Source of the DNA: a virus
Reading direction: 5' to 3' (one strand)
Length of the DNA: 21,660 nucleotides
IMG/VR virus record: IMGVR_UViG_3300021437_000095
Coordinates: 1-21,660 of that record
Shown here: piece after piece, positions 1-5,537 of the stretch
How the letters are laid out: every line of letters starts with the position of its first letter
How positions within the stretch are numbered: the first letter of the stretch is position 1
The notes under the pieces: generated by a model
Database searches by the model: none
Told to the model about the DNA's origin: nothing
The model's input: the letters and a program-made list of their open reading frames with translations, nothing else
Translations under genes and position numbers: made by a program

Positions 1-431
1 TGTCCGAAGCGAACCTGTCCGGAGCGAACCTGTACGGAGCGAACCTGTCCATAGCGAACCTGTCCAGAGCGGACCTGTACGGAGCGGACCTGTACGGAGC
101 GAAAGGCGCAGATAAGGTTATTGCAATGACGCGCATTTTGCCCGAGGGCACATTGATTGGATGGAAGAAATTGCAAAGCGGTGTTATTGCCAAGCTGATG
201 ATTCCTGAATACGCCAAGCGCTCCCATGCGTTTGGTCGCAAGTGCCGTGCCGAATTTGCCGAAGTGCTGGAATTGATCGGCGCGGACGTTGGTTATAGCC
301 AGCATGATCCGCACTTTGCCTATCGTGTTGGCGATGTGGTTAAGTCGCACGAATGGTCAGAAGATTGGCAGGAAGAATGCGCGGGCGGTATTCATTTCTT
401 TATCACTCGCCTAGAAGCCGAGGCGTACTAA
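1..431 (+). CDS. Pentapeptide-repeat protein, C-terminal part (5' end outside window)
   Basis: The frame is open from the left edge (first whole codon at 3). It begins with about seven pentapeptide repeats of the form A(N/D)L(S/Y)G, encoded by near-identical 15-nt units, so a right-handed quadrilateral beta-helix is expected there. The repeats end near 105. A globular C-terminal domain of about 100 residues follows (GWKKLQSGVIAKL, AKRSHAFGRKCRAE, GGIHFFITRLEAEAY), a domain often found after pentapeptide repeats in phage proteins (I recall it as DUF5758; the name needs checking). An ATG at 126 is in frame, but the repeats upstream show that the real start is outside the window. The stop overlaps the ninB start by one base (TAATG), so the two are translationally coupled. 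Function unknown; DNA mimicry is known for some pentapeptide proteins but nothing here proves it. Confidence 0.85.
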   Translation, partial: SEANLSGANLYGANLSIANLSRADLYGADLYGAKGADKVIAMTRILPEGTLIGWKKLQSGVIAKLMIPEYAKRSHAFGRKCRAEFAEVLELIGADVGYSQHDPHFAYRVGDVVKSHEWSEDWQEECAGGIHFFITRLEAEAY

Positions 432-799
432 TGCGCTTCTGGCTCAACCATTCAACCGCTCGAAACCGGGCGTTAGAGGCCATAAAACAGGCTCCAGAGG
501 GCTATCGCGTCACGGTAGACCCTCCAGGGCGCACCACGGAGCAGAACGACCGTCTGCACGCGATTTTGCAGGACATAGCCGAGCAGCAGGAATGGCACGG
601 CGAACGGTTGACGGTTGAGGAGTGGAAGCGGCTTTTTTCGGCGGCGGTGTTTCGGGAAAAGATGCTTCCGGGCCTGAACGGCGGGATTGTGATTGTGCCG
701 AAATTCACGCGGCGCATGACTAAGCCGGAGTTGTCCGAGTTGATGGAGTTTGTAACGGCGTGGGCTACAGAGAACGGGATTGAACTACATGGCTTTTAA
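431..799 (+). CDS. ninB: NinB-like recombination protein
   Basis: A 122-aa protein of the lambda NinB (Orf) family, single-stranded-DNA-binding recombination mediators that can stand in for host RecFOR functions. Family features visible are an N-terminal segment with a QAPEGYRVTVDPPGRTTEQN stretch, the central LTVEEWKRLFSAA motif, the LPGLNGGIVIVPKFTRRMT segment, and the C-terminal ELMEFVTAWATENGIELHG helix. The start is the ATG at 431, in a TAATG overlap with the gene before; the frame also extends upstream to 353, but that would overlap the pentapeptide gene heavily. Its end overlaps the next gene by 11 nt. Length is slightly under that of the lambda protein. The family call is secure; activity is inferred from the family. 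Confidence 0.9.
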   Translation: MRFWLNHSTARNRALEAIKQAPEGYRVTVDPPGRTTEQNDRLHAILQDIAEQQEWHGERLTVEEWKRLFSAAVFREKMLPGLNGGIVIVPKFTRRMTKPELSELMEFVTAWATENGIELHGF

Positions 800-1067
800 G
801 TCTCGTCATTTGCAGCGCATGGCAAACGGGCAAGCCTGCATCGCTTGTGGCGCGGATGACGGCACGGTTGTACTGGCCCACAGGAACGAACACAAAGCCA
901 GAGCAAGCGGGATTGATGTATGGGCGCTAGACCTTTGTTTTAGGTGCCACGCTGAATACGATCAAGGCTCAATGAGCCGCGAGGAAAAGCGCAGATTTTT
1001 TAACGATCATTACCCCGAGCAGGTCTTGCGGTGGATAAATCGGGGATTTTTGAAGGTGACAGCATGA
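789..1067 (+). CDS. DUF1364-like zinc-binding phage protein (possible HNH-type nuclease)
   Basis: A 92-aa protein starting at the ATG at 789 (an in-frame TTG at 780 would only add three residues). It has a CxxC pair (CIACG), a central LAHRNEHKARASGIDVW segment, and a second knuckle CFRCHAEYDQG, so four Cys plus His probably bind one zinc. This arrangement resembles the DUF1364 family commonly found beside ninB/ninG in lambdoid phages and thought to have an HNH-like fold. Position right after ninB supports a role in recombination or replication. Start and end overlap both neighbours (11 nt with ninB, ATGA with the next gene). The nuclease role is inference; no classical HNH triad is evident in full. 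Confidence 0.7.
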   Translation: MAFKSRHLQRMANGQACIACGADDGTVVLAHRNEHKARASGIDVWALDLCFRCHAEYDQGSMSREEKRRFFNDHYPEQVLRWINRGFLKVTA

Positions 1068-1366
1068 CTATACGAAGCGACATAAAAGACACGCTACGCG
1101 GCGGCCCTTTGTCGGCAGAGGCGCTGGCAGCAACAACCGGGCATCCGGTCGGCAGCATTGCGAATGCTTGCAACTACCTGCACGCAGAGGGCGCAATCCG
1201 CAAGGTCAAAGGGGGATTTGCTCTTTCACTGGTCAAAGCCGCGCCGCCGATGATTTCAAGGCTAACGACGCCTGCATGGGTGCCGCCGAAGCCGTTGCAT
1301 CGTCCGACGTTTCATGCGCCAGGGTGCGTGGTACGCGAGAAATTGACGGGGAGGGTGCTGGCATGA
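1064..1366 (+). CDS. Winged-helix DNA-binding small protein
   Basis: A 100-aa protein. Residues 3-55 look like a winged helix-turn-helix: IRSDIKDTLRGGPLSAEALA, then a recognition-helix-like VGSIANACNYLHAEGAIRKV, and a short wing KGGFAL. The C-terminal half is proline-rich and basic (PAWVPPKPLHRPTFHAPG) and probably disordered. The start at 1064 forms an ATGA overlap with the preceding stop and follows GAAGGTGA; a longer reading from 1031 is possible but less likely. It may be a transcriptional regulator of this operon or a replication-region DNA-binding protein; the sequence does not decide. Confidence 0.65.
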   Translation: MTIRSDIKDTLRGGPLSAEALAATTGHPVGSIANACNYLHAEGAIRKVKGGFALSLVKAAPPMISRLTTPAWVPPKPLHRPTFHAPGCVVREKLTGRVLA

Positions 1367-1662
1367 GCCATACACCGGGACCGTGGCATTGGGAGGCCGA
1401 TTCAGTAAAAGGCGACTGTTTCAACCGCATTCGTTATCGAGTGACCGCTGTAGGAAAAACCATTACGCAGGTTTACTACAGCAGTTTTGAAGGTGGGACA
1501 ACAAATGCAGAAAATGACGCCCGCCTGATAGCCGCCGCGCCAGAGTTGCTTCAATGCCTTGAGGCGTTGCTGAAGGTTTGCGACGAAGAACTTGACCCGA
1601 AGCGCACGCCGGAAATGCGTGAAGCACGCGCCGCAATCAAACGCGCAAAGGGGGAAGCATGA
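1363..1662 (+). CDS. Small phage protein of the HTPGPW...ARLIAAAPELL type
   Basis: A 99-aa protein with the signature of a very common phage family of unknown function. The N-terminus is SHTPGPWHWEADS, followed by a small beta-rich part, then NAENDARLIAAAPELLQCLE and a C-terminal helix ending in AIKRAKGEA. The start is the ATG at 1363 in an ATGA overlap with the gene upstream; the frame extends to 1168 but that extension only shadows the preceding gene. No catalytic motif is visible. It sits in the run of translationally coupled small genes. Confidence 0.75.
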   Translation: MSHTPGPWHWEADSVKGDCFNRIRYRVTAVGKTITQVYYSSFEGGTTNAENDARLIAAAPELLQCLEALLKVCDEELDPKRTPEMREARAAIKRAKGEA

Positions 1663-2183
1663 GCGCCCAAGTCGCAGCCGCGCCGGTGGGCGAGATGAAA
1701 GCGTCATTGCTTGTGGACGGGCTGATTATCCCTGTCGTGGAGAAAGAACTACCGATCGGCACAAAACTCTACGCCGCCCCACCAGTAGCCGCGCCGGAGC
1801 CTATCGCAGTTGTATATACGCACTTGCAATATTCGCCGCAAGAGCATGGGAGATACATGAGTTGGCTGCGTAACCCTTCCGACATTGCTCACGGCACGTT
1901 GCTCTACGCCGCCCCACCCGCGCCAGTAGCCGCGCCGGAGCCTGTGGCGTGGGCGTGTTTCTATCCCGGTGGAATGCTAAATGTTGATCTAGTTGGCACG
2001 TACGACGATTGCCAATTTTGGGCAACGTCTGAGGATCGTCAGGCGCAATGGATTGTCCGTCCGTTGTATGACAGCACTGATCGGGTTGCCCAGTTGGAAG
2101 GGCTGCTGCGGGAGGCTGTCAACAAAACGTATTTGTCGGCGGATTTGAGAGAGCGCATCCGCGCCGCGCTGGAGGGGAAATGA
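1659..2183 (+). CDS. Repeat-containing phage protein with LYAAPP modules
   Basis: A 174-aa protein built from about three related units. The first ends GTKLYAAPPVAAPEP, the second GTLLYAAPPAPVAAPEP, and the third ends in IVRPLYDS. The linkers are encoded by two nearly identical DNA segments (1767-1802 and 1902-1942, the second with a 6-nt insertion), so the gene grew by internal duplication. The last about 30 residues form a helix (RVAQLEGLLREAVNKTY) that may be coiled-coil. Proteins with a VAW...PLY module are common in phages of proteobacteria and have no known function. A GGGGGAAG Shine-Dalgarno precedes the ATG at 1659, which overlaps the previous stop (ATGA). Confidence 0.7.
   Translation: MSAQVAAAPVGEMKASLLVDGLIIPVVEKELPIGTKLYAAPPVAAPEPIAVVYTHLQYSPQEHGRYMSWLRNPSDIAHGTLLYAAPPAPVAAPEPVAWACFYPGGMLNVDLVGTYDDCQFWATSEDRQAQWIVRPLYDSTDRVAQLEGLLREAVNKTYLSADLRERIRAALEGK
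1767..1942 (+). repeat. Direct repeat inside the LYAAPP gene
   Basis: Segments 1767-1802 and 1902-1942 are almost identical apart from a 6-nt insertion in the second, and are spaced 135 nt apart. Both encode LYAAPP(AP)VAAPEP. They mark an internal duplication and could recombine to change the number of modules. Confidence 0.75.
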
Positions 2184-2371
2184 CTATCACGCTTCATGCA
2201 TGGATGTTTCCTACTGCGATCACCGTTTTTGGACTGCCTATCGCGTGGCTTTGGTGTAAAGCGATGGGCGATTTCGACGGCAATTTCCCCGGCTTAATGT
2301 TCGCTCTTTGCATACCCGCATGGGGCGTTGCAACGCTGTGCGCATGGATGACTTGGATACTGACGCTATGA
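2180..2371 (+). CDS. Small membrane protein, two predicted helices
   Basis: A 63-aa protein with two hydrophobic segments, roughly residues 8-26 (FPTAITVFGLPIAWLWC) and 38-60 (GLMFALCIPAWGVATLCAWM), joined by a short acidic loop (MGDFDGNFP). It is predicted to sit in the inner membrane. The start at 2180 is an ATGA overlap with the gene before, after GAGGGGAAA. No family recognised. Being an early-operon membrane protein it could be a superinfection-exclusion type factor, but there is no direct evidence. Confidence 0.6.
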   Translation: MTITLHAWMFPTAITVFGLPIAWLWCKAMGDFDGNFPGLMFALCIPAWGVATLCAWMTWILTL

Positions 2372-2628
2372 CCAAACCGACAATGCCGATGCCTGACACA
2401 ACCGTCTATGGGCCTGATCGTTTCTGCGCTCCCAAACACGTCTATTTCCACAAAAACGTGCTTGCGTTCAACAAGGCATGGGCGGCGTATCACGAAGCCG
2501 AACTCGGCAGGGTGAAGGCCGAGCGCGAACATGCCATAGACGAAGTCGAATGCCTTTGGATGGCGATTACTAGCCATTGTTCCAGCGAAACGATCAAAGC
2601 CATTGAGGCTGAACTGGTGACGAAATGA
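2368..2628 (+). CDS. Small phage protein, function unknown
   Basis: An 86-aa soluble protein starting at the ATG at 2368 (ATGA overlap); an in-frame ATG at 2308 would overlap the membrane-protein gene by 60 nt and is less likely. It starts with a flexible TKPTMPMPD stretch, then has a helical and acidic second half (HEAELGRVKAEREHAIDEVE) that could form a coiled coil. No catalytic residues or family recognised. It is coupled both ways (ATGA at both ends). Confidence 0.6.
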   Translation: MTKPTMPMPDTTVYGPDRFCAPKHVYFHKNVLAFNKAWAAYHEAELGRVKAEREHAIDEVECLWMAITSHCSSETIKAIEAELVTK

Positions 2629-2945
2629 AACGATACAGTGCAGAGTTGAACCTGATGAACGAAGCCGCTTACATGATGGAAAACCCGTTAGGTAAGTGGT
2701 GCAAATTCGCGGATCATGAAGCCGACCTTTACATGGCACGCGCCGACAAGTCGCAAACACTGATGGAAGCGGAACGCGCAATGGCGCAGATACGCGAGGC
2801 GACGGCAAAGATTGTGGCTGAGCGCGATGCGGCGGTGGCTCGCATGCGTACCGCCATCAACATGCTTGATGCGGGCCACACCAAGGATCAAGTGCGCGTA
2901 TGGCTTGAAGGTTATTGCGACGCCGCACGCAAGGAGGGAGCATGA
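2625..2945 (+). CDS. Small helical phage protein, function unknown
   Basis: A 106-aa, almost entirely alpha-helical protein with a long heptad-like stretch around residues 45-80 (TLMEAERAMAQIREATAKIV), followed by a basic C-terminal helix (VRVWLEGYCDAARKEGA). Coiled-coil oligomerisation is likely. The start at 2625 is an ATGA overlap with the upstream stop. Nothing in the sequence indicates an enzymatic role. Confidence 0.6.
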   Translation: MKRYSAELNLMNEAAYMMENPLGKWCKFADHEADLYMARADKSQTLMEAERAMAQIREATAKIVAERDAAVARMRTAINMLDAGHTKDQVRVWLEGYCDAARKEGA

Positions 2946-3277
2946 CCTCACACGCTGAACTCAGCCGCGACCTCGCGCTGGCAATTGGCTACTACCCGGA
3001 GAGTGTGCAATTCAAATGGGGGCGTTTGCACGTATTTCGCGCCTGGAGCGAAGTCGATCCGCGCCCACTGTGGCACAGATTTGACTACCGCGACCCATCC
3101 GTCGCCATGCCGCTGCTCAAGTGGCTGATTACCGAACAAGAAGCCGGGGCGTCTGGTGCCGCATCAGGCGAGGCGTTTTGCATATGGGTCCGCGTCGGCA
3201 AGGCAATGCGTCGATTTGCTTTTGATACCCTCGAAGAAGCCATTGCCCGCGCAGTGATCGCGGTGGGGAGGAAGTGA
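2942..3277 (+). CDS. Small phage protein, function unknown
   Basis: A 111-aa protein starting at the ATG at 2942 (ATGA overlap, preceded by AAGGAGGGAG, the strongest Shine-Dalgarno in this operon). The N-terminal half (LSRDLALAIGYYPESVQ, FRAWSEVDPRPLWHRFDYRD) resembles phage proteins that take a short aromatic-rich fold; the C-terminal half (AFCIWVRVGKAMRRFAFDTL) has a conserved-looking beta-helix-beta pattern. No function can be given. The strong ribosome site suggests it is made in larger amounts than its neighbours. Confidence 0.6.
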   Translation: MTSHAELSRDLALAIGYYPESVQFKWGRLHVFRAWSEVDPRPLWHRFDYRDPSVAMPLLKWLITEQEAGASGAASGEAFCIWVRVGKAMRRFAFDTLEEAIARAVIAVGRK

Positions 3278-3582
3278 TGGACGAAGCAACGATTAGCCAG
3301 ATATGGCGCGATGCCGAAAAGCGCGAAAAGGATTGGCGCGAGGCTGGCGAAAAAGTACACCTTGATGCCATGTTCCAGTGCTATCAGGCGCTCAAGGCTT
3401 GCGGGTGGCAAAACGCGATCTATTGCCCAAAAGACGGTACGCGCTTCCTCGCCATCGAAGCCGGTAGCACCGGAGTATTCCCCTGCACATATCAGGGTGA
3501 GTGGCCCGATGGTACGTATTGGACCGAAGCGCATGGTGATCTGTGGCCGAGTCACCCGATTCTTTGGAAGCCAATGCCATGA
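3277..3582 (+). CDS. Small phage protein resembling the DUF551 type
   Basis: A 101-aa protein. A charged N-terminal helix (QIWRDAEKREKDWREAGEKV) is followed by a compact beta domain of the type seen in DUF551-like phage proteins (IYCPKDGTRFLAIEAGSTG, WPDGTYWTEAHGDLWPSH, ending ILWKPMP). The same general layout (PKDG ... HW.P.P) occurs in the gene at 5030. The ATG at 3277 shares one base with the previous stop (TGATG); a GTG three bases earlier is also possible. GGGGAGGAAG lies just upstream. Function unknown. Confidence 0.6.
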   Translation: MDEATISQIWRDAEKREKDWREAGEKVHLDAMFQCYQALKACGWQNAIYCPKDGTRFLAIEAGSTGVFPCTYQGEWPDGTYWTEAHGDLWPSHPILWKPMP

Positions 3583-3845
3583 CCTACCTAATCGCCATCA
3601 CCGAGTCCGGAGAAACCGCAGACGGGCGGTACAAGCTGGTGCCGGTTACTCCGCCATTGGAGTTAGGCGTTAGAGGCGCGGCCTTGGTGAATTCTTACGA
3701 TTTCATGCTATCCGCCGCCTCCATAGACGTTGCGGGGATGGCTGTGAAGGTGCCGGAGCGGCGTGCGTTGCGTGCTACCGATGGCATAGATGCTTGCAAT
3801 GCTTGCTGGAATGACGCGATTGACGCACTGGGGATCAAGCCATGA
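3579..3845 (+). CDS. Small phage protein, function unknown
   Basis: An 88-aa protein starting at the ATG at 3579 (ATGA overlap); the frame extends to 3543 but that portion shadows the preceding gene. It has a beta-rich N-terminus (TYLIAITESGETADGRYKLV) and a C-terminal helix with two Cys (DACNACWNDAIDALGIKP). No family or catalytic motif recognised. Confidence 0.55.
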   Translation: MTYLIAITESGETADGRYKLVPVTPPLELGVRGAALVNSYDFMLSAASIDVAGMAVKVPERRALRATDGIDACNACWNDAIDALGIKP

Positions 3846-4111
3846 CGCCCGAACAGATAGACAAGCTATGGAATCGCGCACTAGCCGAGTCTGTAGCGGC
3901 AGGCGAAGAATTCACGCGCTACAGGTTCGCGGCAATGGTTGAATCCGCCGCTGTTCGTCGGTGCGCGGAGATTGTGCGTACTCAGAACGTGTCGAACCTT
4001 GACCTATCTGTGAAGCGAGGCCCATTCACCATTCAGACTGACGCGACAAAATCGTGCGCGGAGAACTTGGAAGCTGCCATCAAGGCCGAGTTTCCGGGGG
4101 CATTTGAATGA
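3842..4111 (+). CDS. Small phage protein, function unknown
   Basis: An 89-aa, mostly helical protein (TPEQIDKLWNRALAESVA, FAAMVESAAVRRCAEIV). Short phage proteins with this EQI..LW..A ... F..MVE.A pattern are frequent in similar operons and have no assigned role. ATGA overlap with the previous stop. It is the last of the tightly coupled run: the next recognised gene is 107 nt further on. Confidence 0.6.
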   Translation: MTPEQIDKLWNRALAESVAAGEEFTRYRFAAMVESAAVRRCAEIVRTQNVSNLDLSVKRGPFTIQTDATKSCAENLEAAIKAEFPGAFE

Positions 4112-4152
4112 AACACCTCCTTATCGAACTGTCACAGACTGAAAACGCATGA
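4108..4152 (+). CDS. Possible 14-codon coupled mini-ORF
   Basis: An ATG at 4108 overlaps the preceding stop in the same ATGA pattern used through the operon and opens a 14-residue peptide (MKHLLIELSQTENA). It may be a leader peptide, the remains of a deleted gene, or chance. It has no typical coding features beyond the coupled start. Confidence 0.2.
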   Translation: MKHLLIELSQTENA

Positions 4153-4218
4153 TTTTGTCAAACAACCAACCGCCCCGGATTTCGGAATTTTGCCCCTTGT
4201 TGAGAGGATAAATTAGAT
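4112..4218 (+). promoter_or_regulatory. Intergenic gap before the methyltransferase gene
   Basis: This 107-nt stretch interrupts the coupled operon. It is AT-richer than its neighbours and holds a short palindrome (TTCGGAA, 4181-4187 region) and a GAGAGGA Shine-Dalgarno about 10 nt before the ATG at 4219. I looked for a sigma70-type promoter: TTGTCA near 4155 has no good -10 partner at 16-18 nt, so a promoter is possible but not supported. Confidence 0.3.
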
Positions 4219-4803
4219 ATGAGAGTGTTAGTTGCTTGCGAGTTTTCCGGCACTGTACGGCGTGCGTTTCGAGCGCTTGGACATGATGCCTGGTCATGCG
4301 ACTTGCTGCCAGCAGAGGATCAATCGGAGTTTCATTTTCAACATGATGCCATCCACATTGCCCGTTACATGGGCCCGTGGCAATTGATGGTGGCTCATCC
4401 GCCATGCACTGATTTGGCTGTTAGTGGCGCTAGGCATTTTGCCGCGAAAAAAGCAGACGGCAGGCAAGATGCGGCACTTGCATTCGTTCAGGCGTTGATG
4501 GATGCACCTATACCAAGAATAGCGATAGAGAACCCTATCAGCATCATTTCATCGCGCATCCGCAAGCCGGATCAGATCATCCAGCCTTGGCAGCACGGGC
4601 ATGGGGAAACGAAAAGTACGTGTTTGTGGCTAAAAAACCTGCCGAAGCTGGTGCCGACGAATATTGTTGATGGGCGCGAGGCAAGGATTCACAAGATGTC
4701 GCCCGGCCCCAATCGATGGAAAGAACGCAGCAGGACGTTTGAGGGAATCGCGCAGGCAATGGCGCACCAGTGGGGCGGCGACATCAGGCAGCAAGCCGCC
4801 TAA
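4219..4803 (+). CDS. DNA (cytosine-5) methyltransferase-like protein, short phage form
   Basis: A 194-aa protein. The N-terminus (residues 3-11, VLVACEFSG) matches the glycine-rich AdoMet motif I of C5-methyltransferases. Residues 60-63 are HPPC, the place of the catalytic PC motif IV, with Cys63 as the possible nucleophile. Residues 104-106 are ENP, corresponding to motif VI (ENV in most). Residues 168-174 (KERSRTF) sit where the QRR-type motif VIII would be, and the C-terminal helix (FEGIAQAMAHQWG) resembles the end of the family. It lacks a sizeable target-recognition domain: typical enzymes are 300-400 aa. Such short proteins are widespread in phages. It could methylate phage DNA against restriction or be a non-classical paralogue; the HPPC and ENP variants argue for caution. 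GAGAGGA precedes the start. Confidence 0.7.
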   Translation: MRVLVACEFSGTVRRAFRALGHDAWSCDLLPAEDQSEFHFQHDAIHIARYMGPWQLMVAHPPCTDLAVSGARHFAAKKADGRQDAALAFVQALMDAPIPRIAIENPISIISSRIRKPDQIIQPWQHGHGETKSTCLWLKNLPKLVPTNIVDGREARIHKMSPGPNRWKERSRTFEGIAQAMAHQWGGDIRQQAA

Positions 4804-4871
4804 TTTATCGCCACCCTGGCGAAAATCCGCCCCAGTGAAGGGGCATAATTGCAACGTGTTAGACAGGTTAC
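4804..4871 (+). other. Two hairpins ahead of the tRNA-like RNA
   Basis: Just after the methyltransferase stop there is a perfect 6-bp hairpin with a 3-nt loop (TCGCCA/TGGCGA, 4808-4822) and then a 5-bp hairpin (GCCCC/GGGGC, 4829-4844, loop AGTGAA). Neither is followed by a T-run, so they are not classical terminators on either strand. They may be part of a longer structured transcript with the tRNA-like element that starts at 4872. A CATAAT box at 4844-4849 lacks a convincing -35. Confidence 0.4.
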
Positions 4872-5015
4872 GGGCGGCGCGGCGTGGATAGCGACACGCT
4901 TGCGCGAAGGACTGACTCCGGAACGACCGGATCGCTAGGGGCGTTTAAAAGGACACTGGCCCGTCCTCGCGCCGCTCAACGTCAGAGCAGGTTCAAATCC
5001 TGCCGCCGCCCACCA
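4872..5015 (+). ncRNA. tRNA-like structured RNA with 8-bp acceptor stem and encoded CCA
   Basis: No ORF of note is here, but a cloverleaf-like fold is visible. Acceptor strands 4872-4879 (GGGCGGCG) and 5004-5011 (CGCCGCCC) pair over 8 bp, followed by discriminator A5012 and CCA at 5013-5015. A canonical T arm is 4987-5003 (GCAGG, loop TTCAAAT, CCTGC), stacked directly on the acceptor, giving the 8+5 geometry known from bacterial tRNA-Sec. Two bases after the acceptor comes a D-like arm (4882-4886 GCGTG with 4895-4899 CACGC, 8-nt loop). Instead of an anticodon arm there is a 71-nt domain closed by a 10-bp helix with one bulged A (4902-4912 with 4963-4972) and containing inner hairpins at 4917-4931 and 4939-4962. 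An alternative D-like hairpin (GCTC/GAGC, 4974-4988) competes with the T arm. No anticodon can be assigned, so it is not an ordinary tRNA; it also lacks the tmRNA hallmarks (no GGATTCGAC, no tag frame). Confidence 0.6.
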
Positions 5016-5029
5016 ATGAAAGGATGAAT

Positions 5030-5230
5030 ATGGAATGGCAACCGATTGAGACTGCGCCGAAGGATGGGGGCGCAGTTTTGTTGTGGGTTAACGATGATTA
5101 TGAGTTTGGGTGTTTTAACCGTGGGTGGCACATTTTCAACAATGGTTATTACACCGACGGTGGGTATGGGCGCAACTATCCCTGTAATCCATCCCACTGG
5201 ATGCCGCTTCCCCCACCGCCGAAAGGATGA
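5030..5230 (+). CDS. DUF551-like small phage protein
   Basis: A 66-aa protein with the family opening EWQPIETAPKDGGAVLLW and the closing segment PSHWMPLPPPPKG. DUF551 proteins are very common in phages; no biochemical function is established. The ATG at 5030 is preferred over the one at 5024 because the AAAGGA ribosome site (5018-5023) is then six bases away. The gene begins 15 nt after the CCA of the tRNA-like RNA, so its ribosome site lies immediately downstream of that structure, and both are probably on one transcript. Confidence 0.7.
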   Translation: MEWQPIETAPKDGGAVLLWVNDDYEFGCFNRGWHIFNNGYYTDGGYGRNYPCNPSHWMPLPPPPKG

Positions 5231-5232
5231 TG

Positions 5233-5460
5233 ATGAAAGACGATGACGTTTTGGAACGCCCCGAATTTGATGCGATGGCGAAGAAAATCTTTGGTTTGGT
5301 CAAGGGGACTATGGCTTATGGATGGGTGGAATATGCCTACCAAGCCGGACGCCGTGCCGGTGCGATGGACATGCGGGAGAGGGCGGCGTTGGAAGCGGAA
5401 GATTGCGATTATGTGCATCACGCAGCAGAGCAAATCCGCGCCCTGCCGGTGGAGGAATGA
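5233..5460 (+). CDS. Small phage protein of the AGRRAGAM.MRERAA type
   Basis: A 75-aa protein with a helical core (WVEYAYQAGRRAGAMDMRER) and the ending QIRALPVEE, a pattern often seen in small phage proteins of unknown role. Three successive ATGs (5227, 5230, 5233) are possible starts; 5233 lies six bases from the AAAGG site at 5222-5226 and is preferred, while 5227 would overlap the previous stop. It is the last plus-strand gene before the convergent junction. Confidence 0.6.
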   Translation: MKDDDVLERPEFDAMAKKIFGLVKGTMAYGWVEYAYQAGRRAGAMDMRERAALEAEDCDYVHHAAEQIRALPVEE

Positions 5461-5481
5461 CAATCGCGGCTATGTCCTAAC

Positions 5482-5537
5482 TCGCCACATATCGCGCATT
5501 AAGCCCGTAACGCTAGGCTATACGTCATATGTGGCGA
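5482..5537. repeat. 11-bp inverted repeat at the convergent junction
   Basis: Perfect inverted arms TCGCCACATAT (5482-5492) and ATATGTGGCGA (5527-5537) flank a 34-nt spacer that itself contains a small AGCC/GGCT pairing. The right arm touches the 3' end of the minus-strand tRNA. Lying between two operons that run towards each other, it could form a stem that slows polymerase from either side or protects RNA 3' ends. There is no T-run after either arm, so it is not a textbook intrinsic terminator. Confidence 0.6.

Noticed and set aside
1-110. 15-nt tandem units at the left edge as a CRISPR-like or iteron array
   Set aside because: They translate in frame as pentapeptide repeats running into a protein domain; units are contiguous without spacers.
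1168-1362. Longer start for the HTPGPW gene
   Set aside because: The extension lies inside the winged-helix gene in another frame, while ATG 1363 has the ATGA overlap used across the operon.
2194-2808. 204-codon minus-strand open frame in the early operon (also 3085-3555)
   Set aside because: It lies across several coupled plus-strand genes with ribosome sites; no domain features.
4808-4844. Hairpins after the methyltransferase as intrinsic terminators
   Set aside because: No T-run follows either stem on either strand.
4844-4849. CATAAT as a -10 box for a promoter of the tRNA-like RNA
   Set aside because: Five of six bases match but no -35-like hexamer lies 16-18 nt upstream.
4872-5015. 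tRNA-like element as a tmRNA, or as merely the host tRNA 3' end carried in an attP site
   Set aside because: It lacks the tmRNA 5' signature and a tag frame. An attP fragment would not be expected to carry a matching 8-bp 5' acceptor strand 125 nt upstream; still worth checking against host tRNA genes.
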